Source: Luteimonas sp. FCS-9 (GTDB taxonomy: Bacteria; Pseudomonadota; Gammaproteobacteria; Xanthomonadales; Xanthomonadaceae). Taken from it: DNA of 64,000 nucleotides. A program made the position numbers and the translations under genes. Shown one piece after another: positions 47,907-57,180 of the stretch. Position 1 is the stretch's first letter; each line of letters starts with the position of its first letter. The DNA is taken from the NCBI RefSeq assembly GCF_001014645.1, contig NZ_LASZ01000008.1, positions 62,001-126,000 on the forward strand, written 5' to 3'. The notes beneath the pieces were generated by a model. It had not been told where the DNA came from. It did not search any database and saw nothing but the letters and a program-made list of their open reading frames with translations.

Positions 47907-48956
47907 TCATGCCGATGCCGTCGCCGCGATGGGCACCGCGCCCGTCGCCGCGCGCTCGGCATCGAGGAAAGCCTGCAGCTGCACCGCGATGCTCAGCGAG
48001 ATCGCCTCGGCGCCGCGGGCGGCGAGCAGGCCGACCGGCGCCTGCAGCCGGCCCTGCAACTGCGCGACGGCGCGCGCGGGCAGCGTGCGCAGCAGGTCGT
48101 CGCGCCGCCGCGCCGGACCGAGCAGGCCGACGAAGCGGACCGACGGATCGGCCGCGAGCACCTCCAGCGCCTCGCGGTCGCGCTCGAAGTTGTGGTGCAT
48201 CACTAGCGCGACCGGCGCTGCGCGCGCCTGTCGGGCGCCCGCCGACGGCGGCCCCTCGACCACGGCATCGGCCGCCCGCGCGATCTCGAGCCAGCGGCTG
48301 CGGTCCTCGACGATCGCGACGTGCCAGCCGGCCGCCTGCAGCATCGGCACCAGCCATGGCGTCTCCGGCCCGGCGCCGTGGATGCGTACCGACGGCATCG
48401 GCGCGATCGACAGCGACCAGCGCGGCGCGGCGCCGCCGCGCGCCCACGGCACCGGCGGCATCGCGACCGCGGCGTCGACGCGTTGCGCGCCGATCCGCGC
48501 GGCCACGCGCGAGGCGGCGGCATCGACCGACAGCGCCAGCGGTCCGGCGCCGGCCAACCAGGCCGCGCACAGCGCGTCCCAGCCGGGCATGCCGGCGACC
48601 GGCAGCAGCGCGACGCGCAGTCGCCCGCGGCAGCCGGTGGCGCCGCCGGAGAACACGTCCTCGTCGTCGCGCGCGTCGACCTCGATCCATTCCACGCGCG
48701 CTCCGGCGGCCGCACGCGCGGCGTGCCGCGCGATGTCCGGCTCCAGGCAGCCGCCGCTGAGCCAGCCGGCCTGGCTGCCGTCGGCGTCGAACAGCGCGAA
48801 GTCGGCGACCCGGGCGTAGGTCGATCCCACGGTCTCGAGCACGACCGCCAGCACGGGCGCGCGCCCGAGCGCCAGCGACCGCGCCAGCGCTTCGACGACA
48901 CCGGCGCGCCCGCCGCGGCGGGGCGCCGGACGCCCGGCGGTTGCCGGCGTGCGCAT
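47907..48956 (-). CDS. XdhC family molybdenum-enzyme maturation protein
   Basis: This 349-residue protein is XdhC-like, a factor that binds and sulfurates the molybdenum cofactor for xanthine-dehydrogenase-family enzymes. The N-terminal XdhC/CoxI domain (VVLETVGSTYARVADFALF, GGCLEPDIARHA) and the C-terminal Rossmann part (RFVGLLGPARRRDDLL; PVGLLAARGAEAISLSIAVQ) are both present. Its ATG overlaps the preceding stop (TGATG). Its presence in the same run as the three hydroxylase subunits supports a functional set. Confidence 0.87.
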   Translation of the reverse strand: MRTPATAGRPAPRRGGRAGVVEALARSLALGRAPVLAVVLETVGSTYARVADFALFDADGSQAGWLSGGCLEPDIARHAARAAAGARVEWIEVDARDDEDVFSGGATGCRGRLRVALLPVAGMPGWDALCAAWLAGAGPLALSVDAAASRVAARIGAQRVDAAVAMPPVPWARGGAAPRWSLSIAPMPSVRIHGAGPETPWLVPMLQAAGWHVAIVEDRSRWLEIARAADAVVEGPPSAGARQARAAPVALVMHHNFERDREALEVLAADPSVRFVGLLGPARRRDDLLRTLPARAVAQLQGRLQAPVGLLAARGAEAISLSIAVQLQAFLDAERAATGAVPIAATASA

Positions 48957-49741
48957 CAGCTGCCGACGAACGCAGGCTTGCGCTTGGCGTGGAACGCCTC
49001 GACGCCCTCGCGGAAATCGTCGGAACTGCGCAGGCGGCTGTAGCAATGGCCCTCGAGCTCGATCGCGATCGACAGGCTCGCATCCTCGGTGTCGTTGAGC
49101 AGCTTCTTGGCCGTGCGCTGGGCCAGCGGCGAGAAGCCGACCAGCTCGGCGACCAGCGCGGCGGTCGCGTTCTCCAGCTCGGCATCGGGCACCAGTTCGG
49201 TGGCGATGCCCCAGTCGTAGGCCTGCTGCGCCTTGATGCGCTTGGAGCGCATCACGATGTCCTTGGTGCGGGTGATGCCGACGATCTTCTGCAGCCGCGC
49301 CGACCCGCCCGAGCCCGGGATCTGGCCGAGCTTCTGCTCGGGCAGCGCGTACTCGCAGGTCTCCGAGACGATGCGGAAGTCGCAGGCCAGCGAGATCTCG
49401 AAGCCGACGCCGAAGGTGTAGCCGCGGTTGGCGGCGATCACCGGCTTCTTCGCGCGCGCCGGCGCAGCGACGTTCCAGGCCAGGTGCGAAACGTGCTCGG
49501 GCGAGGCTTCCAGGAAGCCCTTGATGTAGCCGCCCGAGGAGAAGTGCTCGCCCTCGGCGCGGATCACGATCACCCGCACGCGGGCGTCGTCGTCGAGCCG
49601 CTCGAAGGCCAGGCGCAGTGCGTCGCGCTGGTCCATACTGATGGTGTTGAACGGCGGGCGCGCGAGCACGATGTCGCCGCGCTGGGCGTCGGCGTCGATC
49701 TCGATGCGGAAACCGTCGAACTGTTCGGAAATCTGGGACAT
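48956..49741 (-). CDS. Enoyl-CoA hydratase/isomerase family protein
   Basis: This 261-residue protein is a crotonase-fold enzyme. The oxyanion-hole segments EGEHFSSGGYIKG and NRGYTFGVGFEISLACDFRI, and both canonical Glu positions (GVGFE and LPEQKLGQIPGSGG), are present, so hydratase chemistry is plausible. It follows the CoA ligase by 35 bp, so it likely acts on a CoA thioester made there. Its stop overlaps the XdhC start. The actual reaction (hydration, isomerisation or ring opening) cannot be told. Confidence 0.88.
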   Translation of the reverse strand: MSQISEQFDGFRIEIDADAQRGDIVLARPPFNTISMDQRDALRLAFERLDDDARVRVIVIRAEGEHFSSGGYIKGFLEASPEHVSHLAWNVAAPARAKKPVIAANRGYTFGVGFEISLACDFRIVSETCEYALPEQKLGQIPGSGGSARLQKIVGITRTKDIVMRSKRIKAQQAYDWGIATELVPDAELENATAALVAELVGFSPLAQRTAKKLLNDTEDASLSIAIELEGHCYSRLRSSDDFREGVEAFHAKRKPAFVGS

Positions 49742-49776
49742 GCGTTGCTGCCTTGTGGAGTGTGTGTGGGGAGGAA

Positions 49777-51300
49777 TCAGGGCGCGGGGGTGTAGTCGCC
49801 GGCGGTCAGCTTGCGCCGCAGCAGCTTGCCGACCGGGGACTTGGGGATCTCGTCGACGAACACGAAGCGCCTCGGGCGCTTGAAGTTCGCAAGCCGCGAA
49901 TCGCGGCACCAGGCGTCGAGCTCGGCCTCGGTGACCGCGCCGCGGCGGCGCACGAACGCGGTGACCACGCGGCCCCAGCGCTCGTCGGGCAGGCCGACCA
50001 CGGCGACCTCGTCGACCTCGGGATGCAGCGACAGGTGGCTCTCGATCTCCACCGGCGAGACGTTCTCGCCGCCGGAGATGATCATGTCGTCCACGCGCCC
50101 GGTGACGAACAGATCGCCGTCCTCGTCGACGTAGCCGGTGTCGCCGGTGAAGTACCAGCCGCCGCGCAGCGCCTTGGCGTCGGCGTCCGGGCGCCGCCAG
50201 TAGCCCTCGAACGCCTCGTCGCCGGCCAGCAGCGCGACGATCTGGCCTTCCTCGTTGGGCGCTGCGCGCGTCTGCGCGTCGGCCGCGTCCAGCGGCACCA
50301 CGCGCACCATCTGGTTGAGGCCCGAGCGACCCGCGCTGCCGGGCTTGGCCGGCGCGTCGTCCTCGATGGTGAAGGTGTAGATCTCCGAGGACCCGTAGTG
50401 GTTGACGAACAGGTCGGGCGAGAACGCCGCCTGCAGCGTCTTGAGCAGGCCGTCGGTCATCGACGCGCCGGCGAAGCCGAGCGTGCGCACCGACGACACG
50501 TCGGTCGCGGCGAAGTCCGGATGGTGGACCACGTCGTGGTAGAGCGTGGGCACCAGGTACAGATTGTCGATCCGCTCGGCCGCGATCAGCCGCAGCGCCT
50601 GGGCGGCGTCGAACTTCGGCAGGCACACGAAGGTACCGTTGAGCAGCGCGCAGGCCAGCAGCGAGCGCACGCCCATCGTGTGGTAGAGCGGCATCACGCC
50701 CAGCGTGCGCGCGCCGTTGCCGTAGCGGTTCTGCGCGATGTGCGCGATCGCCGCGGCGCGCTCGGCGCGGTGGCGGCGCGGCACGCCCTTCGGCTTGGAC
50801 GTGGTGCCCGAGGTGTAGAGCATCAGCGACCAGTCGTCGGCGCCTGCGCGCGGCTGCACCGGCGCGGCGTCGAACTCGAGCCAGTCGGAGAAGCGCTGCG
50901 CACCGGGGCGGTCGACGTCGAGCGTCACGTGCAGCACCGCCTCGTCGAGCCCGGCGGCGGCGATGGCCTTGGCCGGCGCGTCCTCGTAGACGATCGCGCG
51001 CGCCTCGGCGTCGTGCACGCAGAACGCGACGTCCTCGGCGGTCGCGCGCCAGTTCAGCGGCACCAGGATCACCCCGGCGAACTGGCAGGCCCAGTGCAGC
51101 GTCGCCGCTTCCCAGCGGTTGCGCAGCACGCCGACGACGTGATCGCCGGCGCGGATGCCCGACGCGTCGAGGCCGGCGACGACCGACGAGATCGCGCGGT
51201 GCCAGGCGGCGTAGTCGAGACGGACCTCGCCGTCGACGATCGCCAGCGCCTGCGGGTCGCGTTCGACGGCGGCGAGGAAGGTGGTTCCCAGATCAAGCAT
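49777..51300 (-). CDS. AMP-forming acyl/aryl-CoA ligase
   Basis: This 507-residue enzyme belongs to the ANL superfamily of AMP-forming ligases. The P-loop is YTSGTTSKPKG (162-172), the adenine/hinge region is GWYFTGDTGYVDEDGDLFVTGRVDDMIISGGENVSP and the C-terminal catalytic Lys is in SPVGKLLRRKL. Aryl substrates such as benzoate-type acids are common for this type, but the pocket cannot be read by eye. Its start overlaps the 2Fe-2S subunit by 8 bases behind a strong AAGGAGGAA site. It would activate the acid product of the island. Confidence 0.9.
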   Translation of the reverse strand: MLDLGTTFLAAVERDPQALAIVDGEVRLDYAAWHRAISSVVAGLDASGIRAGDHVVGVLRNRWEAATLHWACQFAGVILVPLNWRATAEDVAFCVHDAEARAIVYEDAPAKAIAAAGLDEAVLHVTLDVDRPGAQRFSDWLEFDAAPVQPRAGADDWSLMLYTSGTTSKPKGVPRRHRAERAAAIAHIAQNRYGNGARTLGVMPLYHTMGVRSLLACALLNGTFVCLPKFDAAQALRLIAAERIDNLYLVPTLYHDVVHHPDFAATDVSSVRTLGFAGASMTDGLLKTLQAAFSPDLFVNHYGSSEIYTFTIEDDAPAKPGSAGRSGLNQMVRVVPLDAADAQTRAAPNEEGQIVALLAGDEAFEGYWRRPDADAKALRGGWYFTGDTGYVDEDGDLFVTGRVDDMIISGGENVSPVEIESHLSLHPEVDEVAVVGLPDERWGRVVTAFVRRRGAVTEAELDAWCRDSRLANFKRPRRFVFVDEIPKSPVGKLLRRKLTAGDYTPAP

Positions 51301-51805
51301 GCGCGCGTTCCTCCTTCAGCCGCTGCTGCGCGTGCACGGCGGCCTTGACGATGGTGGCGTAGCCGGTGCACCTGCACAGGTGGCCGGACAACATGTCCCT
51401 GAGTTCGGACTCGCTGGCGTCGGGCTGCGCGCGCAGGAAGCCGTCGAGCGACATCAGGATTCCCGGCGTGCAGAACCCGCACTGCAGGCCGTGGTGTTCG
51501 CGGAACGCGGCCTGCAGCACGCCGAGCGTGTGGCCGCCGTCGGGCGACAGGCCCTCGACGGTGCGCACGTCGGCGCCCGCGCTCTGCACCGCCAGCGCCA
51601 GGCACGACCGCGACGGCACGCCGTCGATCAGCACCGTGCAGGCGCCGCACACGCCGTGCTCGCAGCCGACGTGGGTGCCGGTGGCGCCGAGCTCGTGGCG
51701 CAGGAAGTCCGACAGCAGCATGCGCGGCTCGGCGAACCCGTCGACCTTGCGACCGTTGAGGGTCAGCGTCACCGGATGGCGGCCGCCGGCGGTCAGTTTC
51801 GGCAT
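51293..51805 (-). CDS. Molybdenum hydroxylase small (2Fe-2S) subunit
   Basis: This 170-residue protein is the two-[2Fe-2S] subunit of a xanthine-oxidase-family enzyme (CoxS/HcrC type). The plant-ferredoxin-like cluster is GCEHGVCGACTVL with the fourth Cys in SRSC, and the second cluster is CGFCTPG ... CRCTGY. A strong GAGGAGG site precedes the ATG. It overlaps the FAD subunit gene by 13 bases and the CoA ligase by 8, placing all in one operon. Confidence 0.92.
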   Translation of the reverse strand: MPKLTAGGRHPVTLTLNGRKVDGFAEPRMLLSDFLRHELGATGTHVGCEHGVCGACTVLIDGVPSRSCLALAVQSAGADVRTVEGLSPDGGHTLGVLQAAFREHHGLQCGFCTPGILMSLDGFLRAQPDASESELRDMLSGHLCRCTGYATIVKAAVHAQQRLKEERAHA

Positions 51806-52620
51806 CGCAGCGCCTCCTCGATCGTGTCCCGGCCCAGGCGCCGGACGAGCTCGCGGCGATAGCGCGCGGTCGCGTGCAGGTCGTCGCGGGCGTCCAGGTC
51901 CCAGGCGTACTGGTTGAGGGCGTCGTCGAAGTCCGACGCGCCCGGCAGCGGCAGTTCGCGCACGGTGGGGATGTCGGCGACGCCGCCGACCCCCAGGCGC
52001 ACGCCCGTTGCGGTGGCCACCGCCGCGCACGCGACGATGGCGAAATCGCCGTGCCGGCGACCAACCTCGCGGAACGCGTAGCCGGTGCCCGGCTGCGCGG
52101 CAGGGAAGGTCACCGACTCGATCAGCTCGGTATCGCCGCGCGCGGTCGCCATCATGCCGACGAAGAACTCCGCGGCCGGGATCGACCGCGCCTTCCTGCG
52201 ATGCCGCAGCTGCAGCGTGCCGCCCAGCGTCAGCAGGCACAGCGGCTGCTCGGCGCTGGGATCGGCGTGCGCGATCGAACCGACGACCGTGCCGCGGTTG
52301 CGGGTCTGCGCGTGGCCGACCCACGGCAGCGCGCGGGCCAGCAGCGGCAGCCGCGGATCGCGCACGGCCCAGTCCAGCAGCCGTGCCTGGCGCACGCCGG
52401 CGCCGACCCGAATGCCGGCCTCGGTCGCCTCGATGCGCGACAGCGATTCGACGTGCATCACGTCGACCAGCAGCGCGGGCTTGGCCAGGCGCATGCTCAG
52501 CATCGGCACCAGCGACTGCCCGCCGGCGAGGATGCGGGCCTGGTCGCCGGCCTCGTGCAGGTGCGCGAGCACCTCGTCGCGGTCGCGCGCGCGGACGTAG
52601 TCGAACGGTGCCGGCTTCAT
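51793..52620 (-). CDS. Molybdenum hydroxylase medium (FAD-binding) subunit
   Basis: This 275-residue protein is the CoxM/HcrB-type FAD subunit. FAD-binding motifs ILAGGQSLVPMLSMRLA (about 31-47) and GTVVGSIAHADPSAE are clear, and the C-terminal CO-dehydrogenase-flavoprotein domain follows. It shares four bases (ATGA) with the large-subunit gene before it and overlaps the 2Fe-2S gene after it. Confidence 0.92.
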   Translation of the reverse strand: MKPAPFDYVRARDRDEVLAHLHEAGDQARILAGGQSLVPMLSMRLAKPALLVDVMHVESLSRIEATEAGIRVGAGVRQARLLDWAVRDPRLPLLARALPWVGHAQTRNRGTVVGSIAHADPSAEQPLCLLTLGGTLQLRHRRKARSIPAAEFFVGMMATARGDTELIESVTFPAAQPGTGYAFREVGRRHGDFAIVACAAVATATGVRLGVGGVADIPTVRELPLPGASDFDDALNQYAWDLDARDDLHATARYRRELVRRLGRDTIEEALRCRN

Positions 52621-55613
52621 CGGCCTGCTCCCAGGCGGCGCAGCAGGCGCCGCCACCAGCCGGCGATGCCGCCGCGGCCGCCGCCGGCCTTGGCCGCCAG
52701 GCCGTCGAACAGCTGGCCGATCACGACCTTGGCCGCGCCGTCGAGCAGGCGGCCGCCGATGGAGGCGACCTTGCCGCCGATGACGACCTCGTAGCGGTAA
52801 TGGATCTCGGTGCGTCCGGGCGCGGCCTCGACCAGCGTCACCGCGCCGCTGCCGTTGCCGAAGCCCAGCGCGCCGGTCGTGGTGCCCTTGAGCGTCAGCG
52901 ATTCGGGCTCGACCAGGTCGTGCAGGCCGACCTTGGCCTTGTAGCGGCCCTTGACCGGACCGATGCCGAGCGTGACGTCGGCGGCGAACTCGGTGGGCGA
53001 GGGTTTCTCGATGCCGTGCGCGCCGGGGATCACCGAGGCGAGCGTGTCGGGATCGAGCAGCATGTCCCAGACCTGCTGGCGCGGTGCGTCGACCCGGGCG
53101 ACGCCCTCGCCGACGAGCTTGCGCTCGCCCGGCCGCGCCGGCGGCGCGGCCTTCTTCGCCAGCGGGCGAGCCGGCGGCGCTTCCTCGCCGTGCAGGTGCG
53201 GCGCCAGGCGCGACGGCACCAGCGGCAGCTCGACGTCGGCGATCGACAGCGCGTCGGCCACCGCGTTGGCCAGGCACACCGGCGTGGACATGCAGTTGCC
53301 CTCGCCCACGCCCTTGGCGCCGAGCGGGGTGAACGGCGACGGCGTTTCGTGGTGCAGGATCAGCGGCGGCACCACCTCGACCGCGGTCGGCACCAGGTAG
53401 TCGGCGAACGTGCCCGACAGGAAGCTGCCGTCGTCGCCGTAGCTGTGTTCCTCGTACAGCGCGGCGCCGAGCGCGTGCGCGTAGCCGCCGTTGACCTGGC
53501 CCTCGACCATGCCCGGATGCAGGATGCGCCCGCAGTCGTGCATGGTCACGTACTTGTCGATGCGCACCTGCGCGGTGTCGCGGTCGATCTCCACGCCGCA
53601 GAAGTCGAAGATGAAGCCGTGGCACAGCGAGCTGTTGACCTCGTCGGCGGTCGTCGGCGCGGTCAGCTGCGGCGGGCTCCAGAACGCGGTCTCGCGGATC
53701 GCGTGGTCGACGTCGTCGGGCAGCGTGCCCGGCGCCCAGTGACTGCTGGACGCCACGCGCGCGAACGGCAGCGGCCTGCCGTCGCCGCCGCGCACGCGCA
53801 GCGTCGCGTCGACGAACTCGACCTGCGCCGGCCCGCAGCGCAGCTGCGCGGCCGCGATCTTCGCCAGCTTGTCGCGCAGGCGCGTGGCGGCGATGTGCGC
53901 GGCGCCGGCGACCGCGGCGGCGAAGCGGCTGGAATAGTTGCCCGAGGCGATCGACCAGGCATCGCGCGCGGTGTCCATCTCGGTGACGACGCGGACGTCG
54001 CCGGGCGTCAGCCCGAACACGTCGGCGACGACCTGCGCGATCACCGTGCGATGGCCCTGGCCCTGCGGCACCGAGGCGATGTGCACGCTGACCGAACCGA
54101 CCGCGTCGATCTGGATCGTCGCGGTGGCCTGCGCGCCGTTCTTCGGCCCGGCCTTGGCACGCTGCTCGGGCGTGAGCACCGCGGTGATGTAACCCATGTT
54201 CGACACGCTGGGCTCGACCGCCGCGGTGAAGCCGATGCCGTAGTGGCGACCCTGCGCGCGCGCGGCATCGCGCCGCGCGATGAGCTCGGCCAGCCCGCCC
54301 TCGTCCACCGCGCGGTCCACGGCGGTGCGGTAGTCGCCCGAGTCGAGCAGCGCGCCGGTCGCGGTGCGGTAGGGAAACGCATCGGCCGGCACCAGGTTGC
54401 GGCGGATGACCTCGAGCGGGTCGAGGCCCAGTTCGATGGCGATGCGCTGCATCAGCCGTTCGAGCGCGAAGTAGACCTGCGGACCGCCGAAGCCGCGGTT
54501 GAGGCCGGTCGGCATCTTGTTGGTCAGCACGACGCGGTTGCGGATCGACACGTGCTCGATCGCATAGGCGCCGGTCATGTTGCCGTGCATGCGGTAGAGC
54601 GTCGCCGGCTCGGGCGCGCGCAGGTGCGCGCCGCAGTCCTCGAGCTGGTCCCAGGCCAGCGCGCGCACGCGCCCGTCCGCATCCACCGCGGCCTCGAGCC
54701 GGGTGTCGCGGTTGGTCGCGCAGACCGAGGCCGACAGGTGCTCGAGCCGGTCCTCGAGCCACTTCACCGGACACTGCGCGACGCGCGCGGCGACCGCGAC
54801 CAGCACGATGTACGGGAAGATGCCCTGCTTGACGCCGTAGCTGCCGCCCGACTCGGGCGGCGTGCGCAGGCGCAGGCGGTTGCCTGGCACCTTGAGCGCC
54901 CGTGAAATCACCGCGTGGATGCTGAAGGGGCCCTGGAAGTTGGCCAGCACGTCGTAGCCGTCGATGCCCGGGTCGTACTCGGCCAGCACGCCGTAGCACT
55001 CCATCGGCGTACAGCTGTTGCGCGGATAGCGCACGTCGATCGCGACGCGATGCGCGGCCTGCACGAACGCGGCCTCCGGATCGCCGTAGCGGAAGCTGCG
55101 CTCGCTGGCGACGTTGCCGCCCAGGCCGTCGTGCAGCACCGGCGCGTCGGCGGCGATCGCCCGCTGCGGATCGACCACCGCGTCGAGCGCCTCGTACTCG
55201 ACCTCGATCAGCTCCATCGCGTCCTCGGCGACGTAGCGGTCGCGCGCGACCACGATCGCCACCGGCTCGCCGACGTAGCGCACGCGGTCGGTCGCGATCG
55301 GCCAGCATTCGATCGGCGCCTTGACGCCGACCACCAGGCTCGTCGTCAGCGCCTGCACGTCCGCGGCCGTGAGCACTGCGGTCACCCCGTCGAGCGCGCG
55401 CGCCTTCGCGGTGTCGATGCCGACGATGCGCGCATGGCCGTGCGGCGAGCGCAGGATCGCCGCGTGCTGGGTCCGCGGCGGCGTGCCGACGTCGTCGAAG
55501 TAGCGGCCGCGCCCGGTCAGAAGCGCGGCGTCCTCCACCCGCGGCAGCGCCCGGCCCACCCAGGCGCCGGTGCGCGCGTCCGCGCCGTCGAGCGTGTCGG
55601 CGATCGCGGTCAT
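52617..55613 (-). CDS. Molybdenum hydroxylase large subunit fused to a CoxG/SRPBCC domain
   Basis: This 998-residue protein is the molybdopterin-binding subunit of a xanthine-dehydrogenase-family enzyme. The N-terminal GRALPRVEDAALLTGRGRYFDD, the Mo-site GLNRGFGGPQ, the QGQGH loop and the catalytic-Glu region PLGAKGVGEGN are present. The AYxCSFR active-site loop of form I CO dehydrogenases is absent, so CO oxidation is unlikely. After about residue 829 a CoxG/SRPBCC domain is fused (GEGVARVDAPRQQVWDMLLDPDTL ... GTTTGALGFGNGSG), ending in a hydrophobic/basic tail (GWWRRLLRRL) that could reach the membrane. CoxG is usually a separate protein. ATG 55613 shares ATGA with the symporter stop. Confidence 0.91.
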   Translation of the reverse strand: MTAIADTLDGADARTGAWVGRALPRVEDAALLTGRGRYFDDVGTPPRTQHAAILRSPHGHARIVGIDTAKARALDGVTAVLTAADVQALTTSLVVGVKAPIECWPIATDRVRYVGEPVAIVVARDRYVAEDAMELIEVEYEALDAVVDPQRAIAADAPVLHDGLGGNVASERSFRYGDPEAAFVQAAHRVAIDVRYPRNSCTPMECYGVLAEYDPGIDGYDVLANFQGPFSIHAVISRALKVPGNRLRLRTPPESGGSYGVKQGIFPYIVLVAVAARVAQCPVKWLEDRLEHLSASVCATNRDTRLEAAVDADGRVRALAWDQLEDCGAHLRAPEPATLYRMHGNMTGAYAIEHVSIRNRVVLTNKMPTGLNRGFGGPQVYFALERLMQRIAIELGLDPLEVIRRNLVPADAFPYRTATGALLDSGDYRTAVDRAVDEGGLAELIARRDAARAQGRHYGIGFTAAVEPSVSNMGYITAVLTPEQRAKAGPKNGAQATATIQIDAVGSVSVHIASVPQGQGHRTVIAQVVADVFGLTPGDVRVVTEMDTARDAWSIASGNYSSRFAAAVAGAAHIAATRLRDKLAKIAAAQLRCGPAQVEFVDATLRVRGGDGRPLPFARVASSSHWAPGTLPDDVDHAIRETAFWSPPQLTAPTTADEVNSSLCHGFIFDFCGVEIDRDTAQVRIDKYVTMHDCGRILHPGMVEGQVNGGYAHALGAALYEEHSYGDDGSFLSGTFADYLVPTAVEVVPPLILHHETPSPFTPLGAKGVGEGNCMSTPVCLANAVADALSIADVELPLVPSRLAPHLHGEEAPPARPLAKKAAPPARPGERKLVGEGVARVDAPRQQVWDMLLDPDTLASVIPGAHGIEKPSPTEFAADVTLGIGPVKGRYKAKVGLHDLVEPESLTLKGTTTGALGFGNGSGAVTLVEAAPGRTEIHYRYEVVIGGKVASIGGRLLDGAAKVVIGQLFDGLAAKAGGGRGGIAGWWRRLLRRLGAGR

Positions 55614-57037
55614 CGCGTCCCGGTCCCGCCGTCGGCGACCGCCTCCGGCTCGGGCTGCGCCCCGCGGAACAGGTGGCTGATGCTCATCACCACCAGCGGG
55701 ATACACAGCGCGACGTAGGCGTTGTCGATGCCCCAGGGATTGCCGGCCAGGAACCAGCCGATCGTGCCCACCAGCGACAGCACGATGCTGACGATCGCCC
55801 CGCCCCGGGTGCCGAAGCGCGGCGAGTAGAACGCCATGAACACCAGCACCGCCAACGCGGCGCGTAGCGCCTTGGCCAGGAACGTCACCTTGACCACGTC
55901 GGCGGCCACCAGCGCCAGCAGCAGCGGGATCAGCCCGACGACGACCGTCGTCACCCGCACGAAGCGCAACGACCTGGGATCGGCCGCGCTGCGCCCGGTC
56001 ATCGGCAGGTAGAAGTCCTTGAGCATCAGCGTCGCGCTGCCGATGTTGAGCGCCGAGATCGTGCCGAACGCCGCCGCGGCCAGGCCCGCCACGACCAGCG
56101 AGGCGAGGAACGTGCCCATGTCGGCGATCAGCATCGGGAATGCCTGCAGCGATTCGATGCCCGGGTAGAGCACGTGGGCGCAGACGCCGATCATCGCCGC
56201 CGCGAAGCCCAGCGGGATCAGCATCACCGACGACCAGACGGTCGCCACGCGCGCCTTGTGCCCGTCCTCCACCGTCGCGATCGCCTGGATCACGTACTGG
56301 GTGGCGAAGGTCGCGCCGGCGCCGGCGACGAGCCAGGCGACGATCTGCGACCAGCCGACGTTGTCGAGCGACCAGAACGCGGGCGGGACCTGCGCGCCGA
56401 GCGCCGACAGCCCGCCCACGCGCACGATGCCGAACACCATCGCCAGGAACACGCCACCGACGATGACCAGGCCGTGGATCACGTTGGTGTAGATCACCGA
56501 GCGCATGCCCCCGATGCCGACGTAGACCGAAGCGAGCACGCCGACCACGACGATCGCGACCTGGCGGTCGACTTCGAGCAGCGGCGCGAGCACCGCGCCG
56601 GCGCTGGCCATCGTCGACACGCCGACGATCTGCAGCGCGAAGATCATGATGATCGACGTCGCGACCTTGACCTTGGGGCCGTACACGCTCGACAGCACGC
56701 CCGAGATCGTGTTCTCGCCCAGCTCCTTGTACTTGCGTGCGAGCAGGAACGAGAACGCCAGAAAGCCGATGCCCAGCACCGCCACGTTCCAGCCGGCCGA
56801 GATCCCGAACTGGTAGGCGTACTGCGCGGTGCCGACGCTGGCGGTGGTGCCGATGAACTCCGACATCAGCAGCAGGCCGATCAGCAGCGCCGGGATCGCC
56901 TTGTCGCCGTGCCCGGTGCCCGAGGTGTAGCTGCGCGCATTGCGCGAATGCCGCAGCGCGTAGACGCTGACCAGGCTCAGCGCGACCATGTAGCCGACGG
57001 TCGCGGCCAGCACGACGACGTGGTTGTGCTCAGCCAT
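55610..57037 (-). CDS. Sodium:solute symporter (SSS family)
   Basis: This 475-residue protein has about 13 membrane helices and the SSS family pattern, including LLLMSEFIGTTASVGTAQYAY in the first half and AAAFGTISALNIGSATLMLKDFY in the second (the sodium-site region). The overall sequence fits the subgroup that carries organic acids or related solutes. Its stop overlaps the molybdenum-enzyme large-subunit start (ATGA), which strongly suggests it imports the substrate of that enzyme. A GATTCGT half-site lies about 100 bp upstream. Confidence 0.9.
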   Translation of the reverse strand: MAEHNHVVVLAATVGYMVALSLVSVYALRHSRNARSYTSGTGHGDKAIPALLIGLLLMSEFIGTTASVGTAQYAYQFGISAGWNVAVLGIGFLAFSFLLARKYKELGENTISGVLSSVYGPKVKVATSIIMIFALQIVGVSTMASAGAVLAPLLEVDRQVAIVVVGVLASVYVGIGGMRSVIYTNVIHGLVIVGGVFLAMVFGIVRVGGLSALGAQVPPAFWSLDNVGWSQIVAWLVAGAGATFATQYVIQAIATVEDGHKARVATVWSSVMLIPLGFAAAMIGVCAHVLYPGIESLQAFPMLIADMGTFLASLVVAGLAAAAFGTISALNIGSATLMLKDFYLPMTGRSAADPRSLRFVRVTTVVVGLIPLLLALVAADVVKVTFLAKALRAALAVLVFMAFYSPRFGTRGGAIVSIVLSLVGTIGWFLAGNPWGIDNAYVALCIPLVVMSISHLFRGAQPEPEAVADGGTGTR

Positions 57038-57180
57038 GCGGGTGTTCCCCGGTCGATGATGCGGGCGCCGGTCCTGCGCAGATGCTCTGGTGGTTCATCG
57101 TTGTGGCCCCTCCCGAGGGCGCTGGCGGACGCTGCGGTCCGTTACGAATCACTGGCCGTGGTCGCCGCGAAGCGGCGCGG

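Noticed and set aside
45656-48760. A 1034-residue plus-strand open frame.
   Set aside because: It is antisense to the GMC and XdhC genes and crosses the palindromic repeats; its composition is Arg/Ala-rich with no recognisable domain.
52617-55613. Aerobic CO dehydrogenase.
   Set aside because: The large subunit lacks the AYxCSFR loop of form I CO dehydrogenases, and the neighbours (CoA ligase, symporter) point elsewhere.
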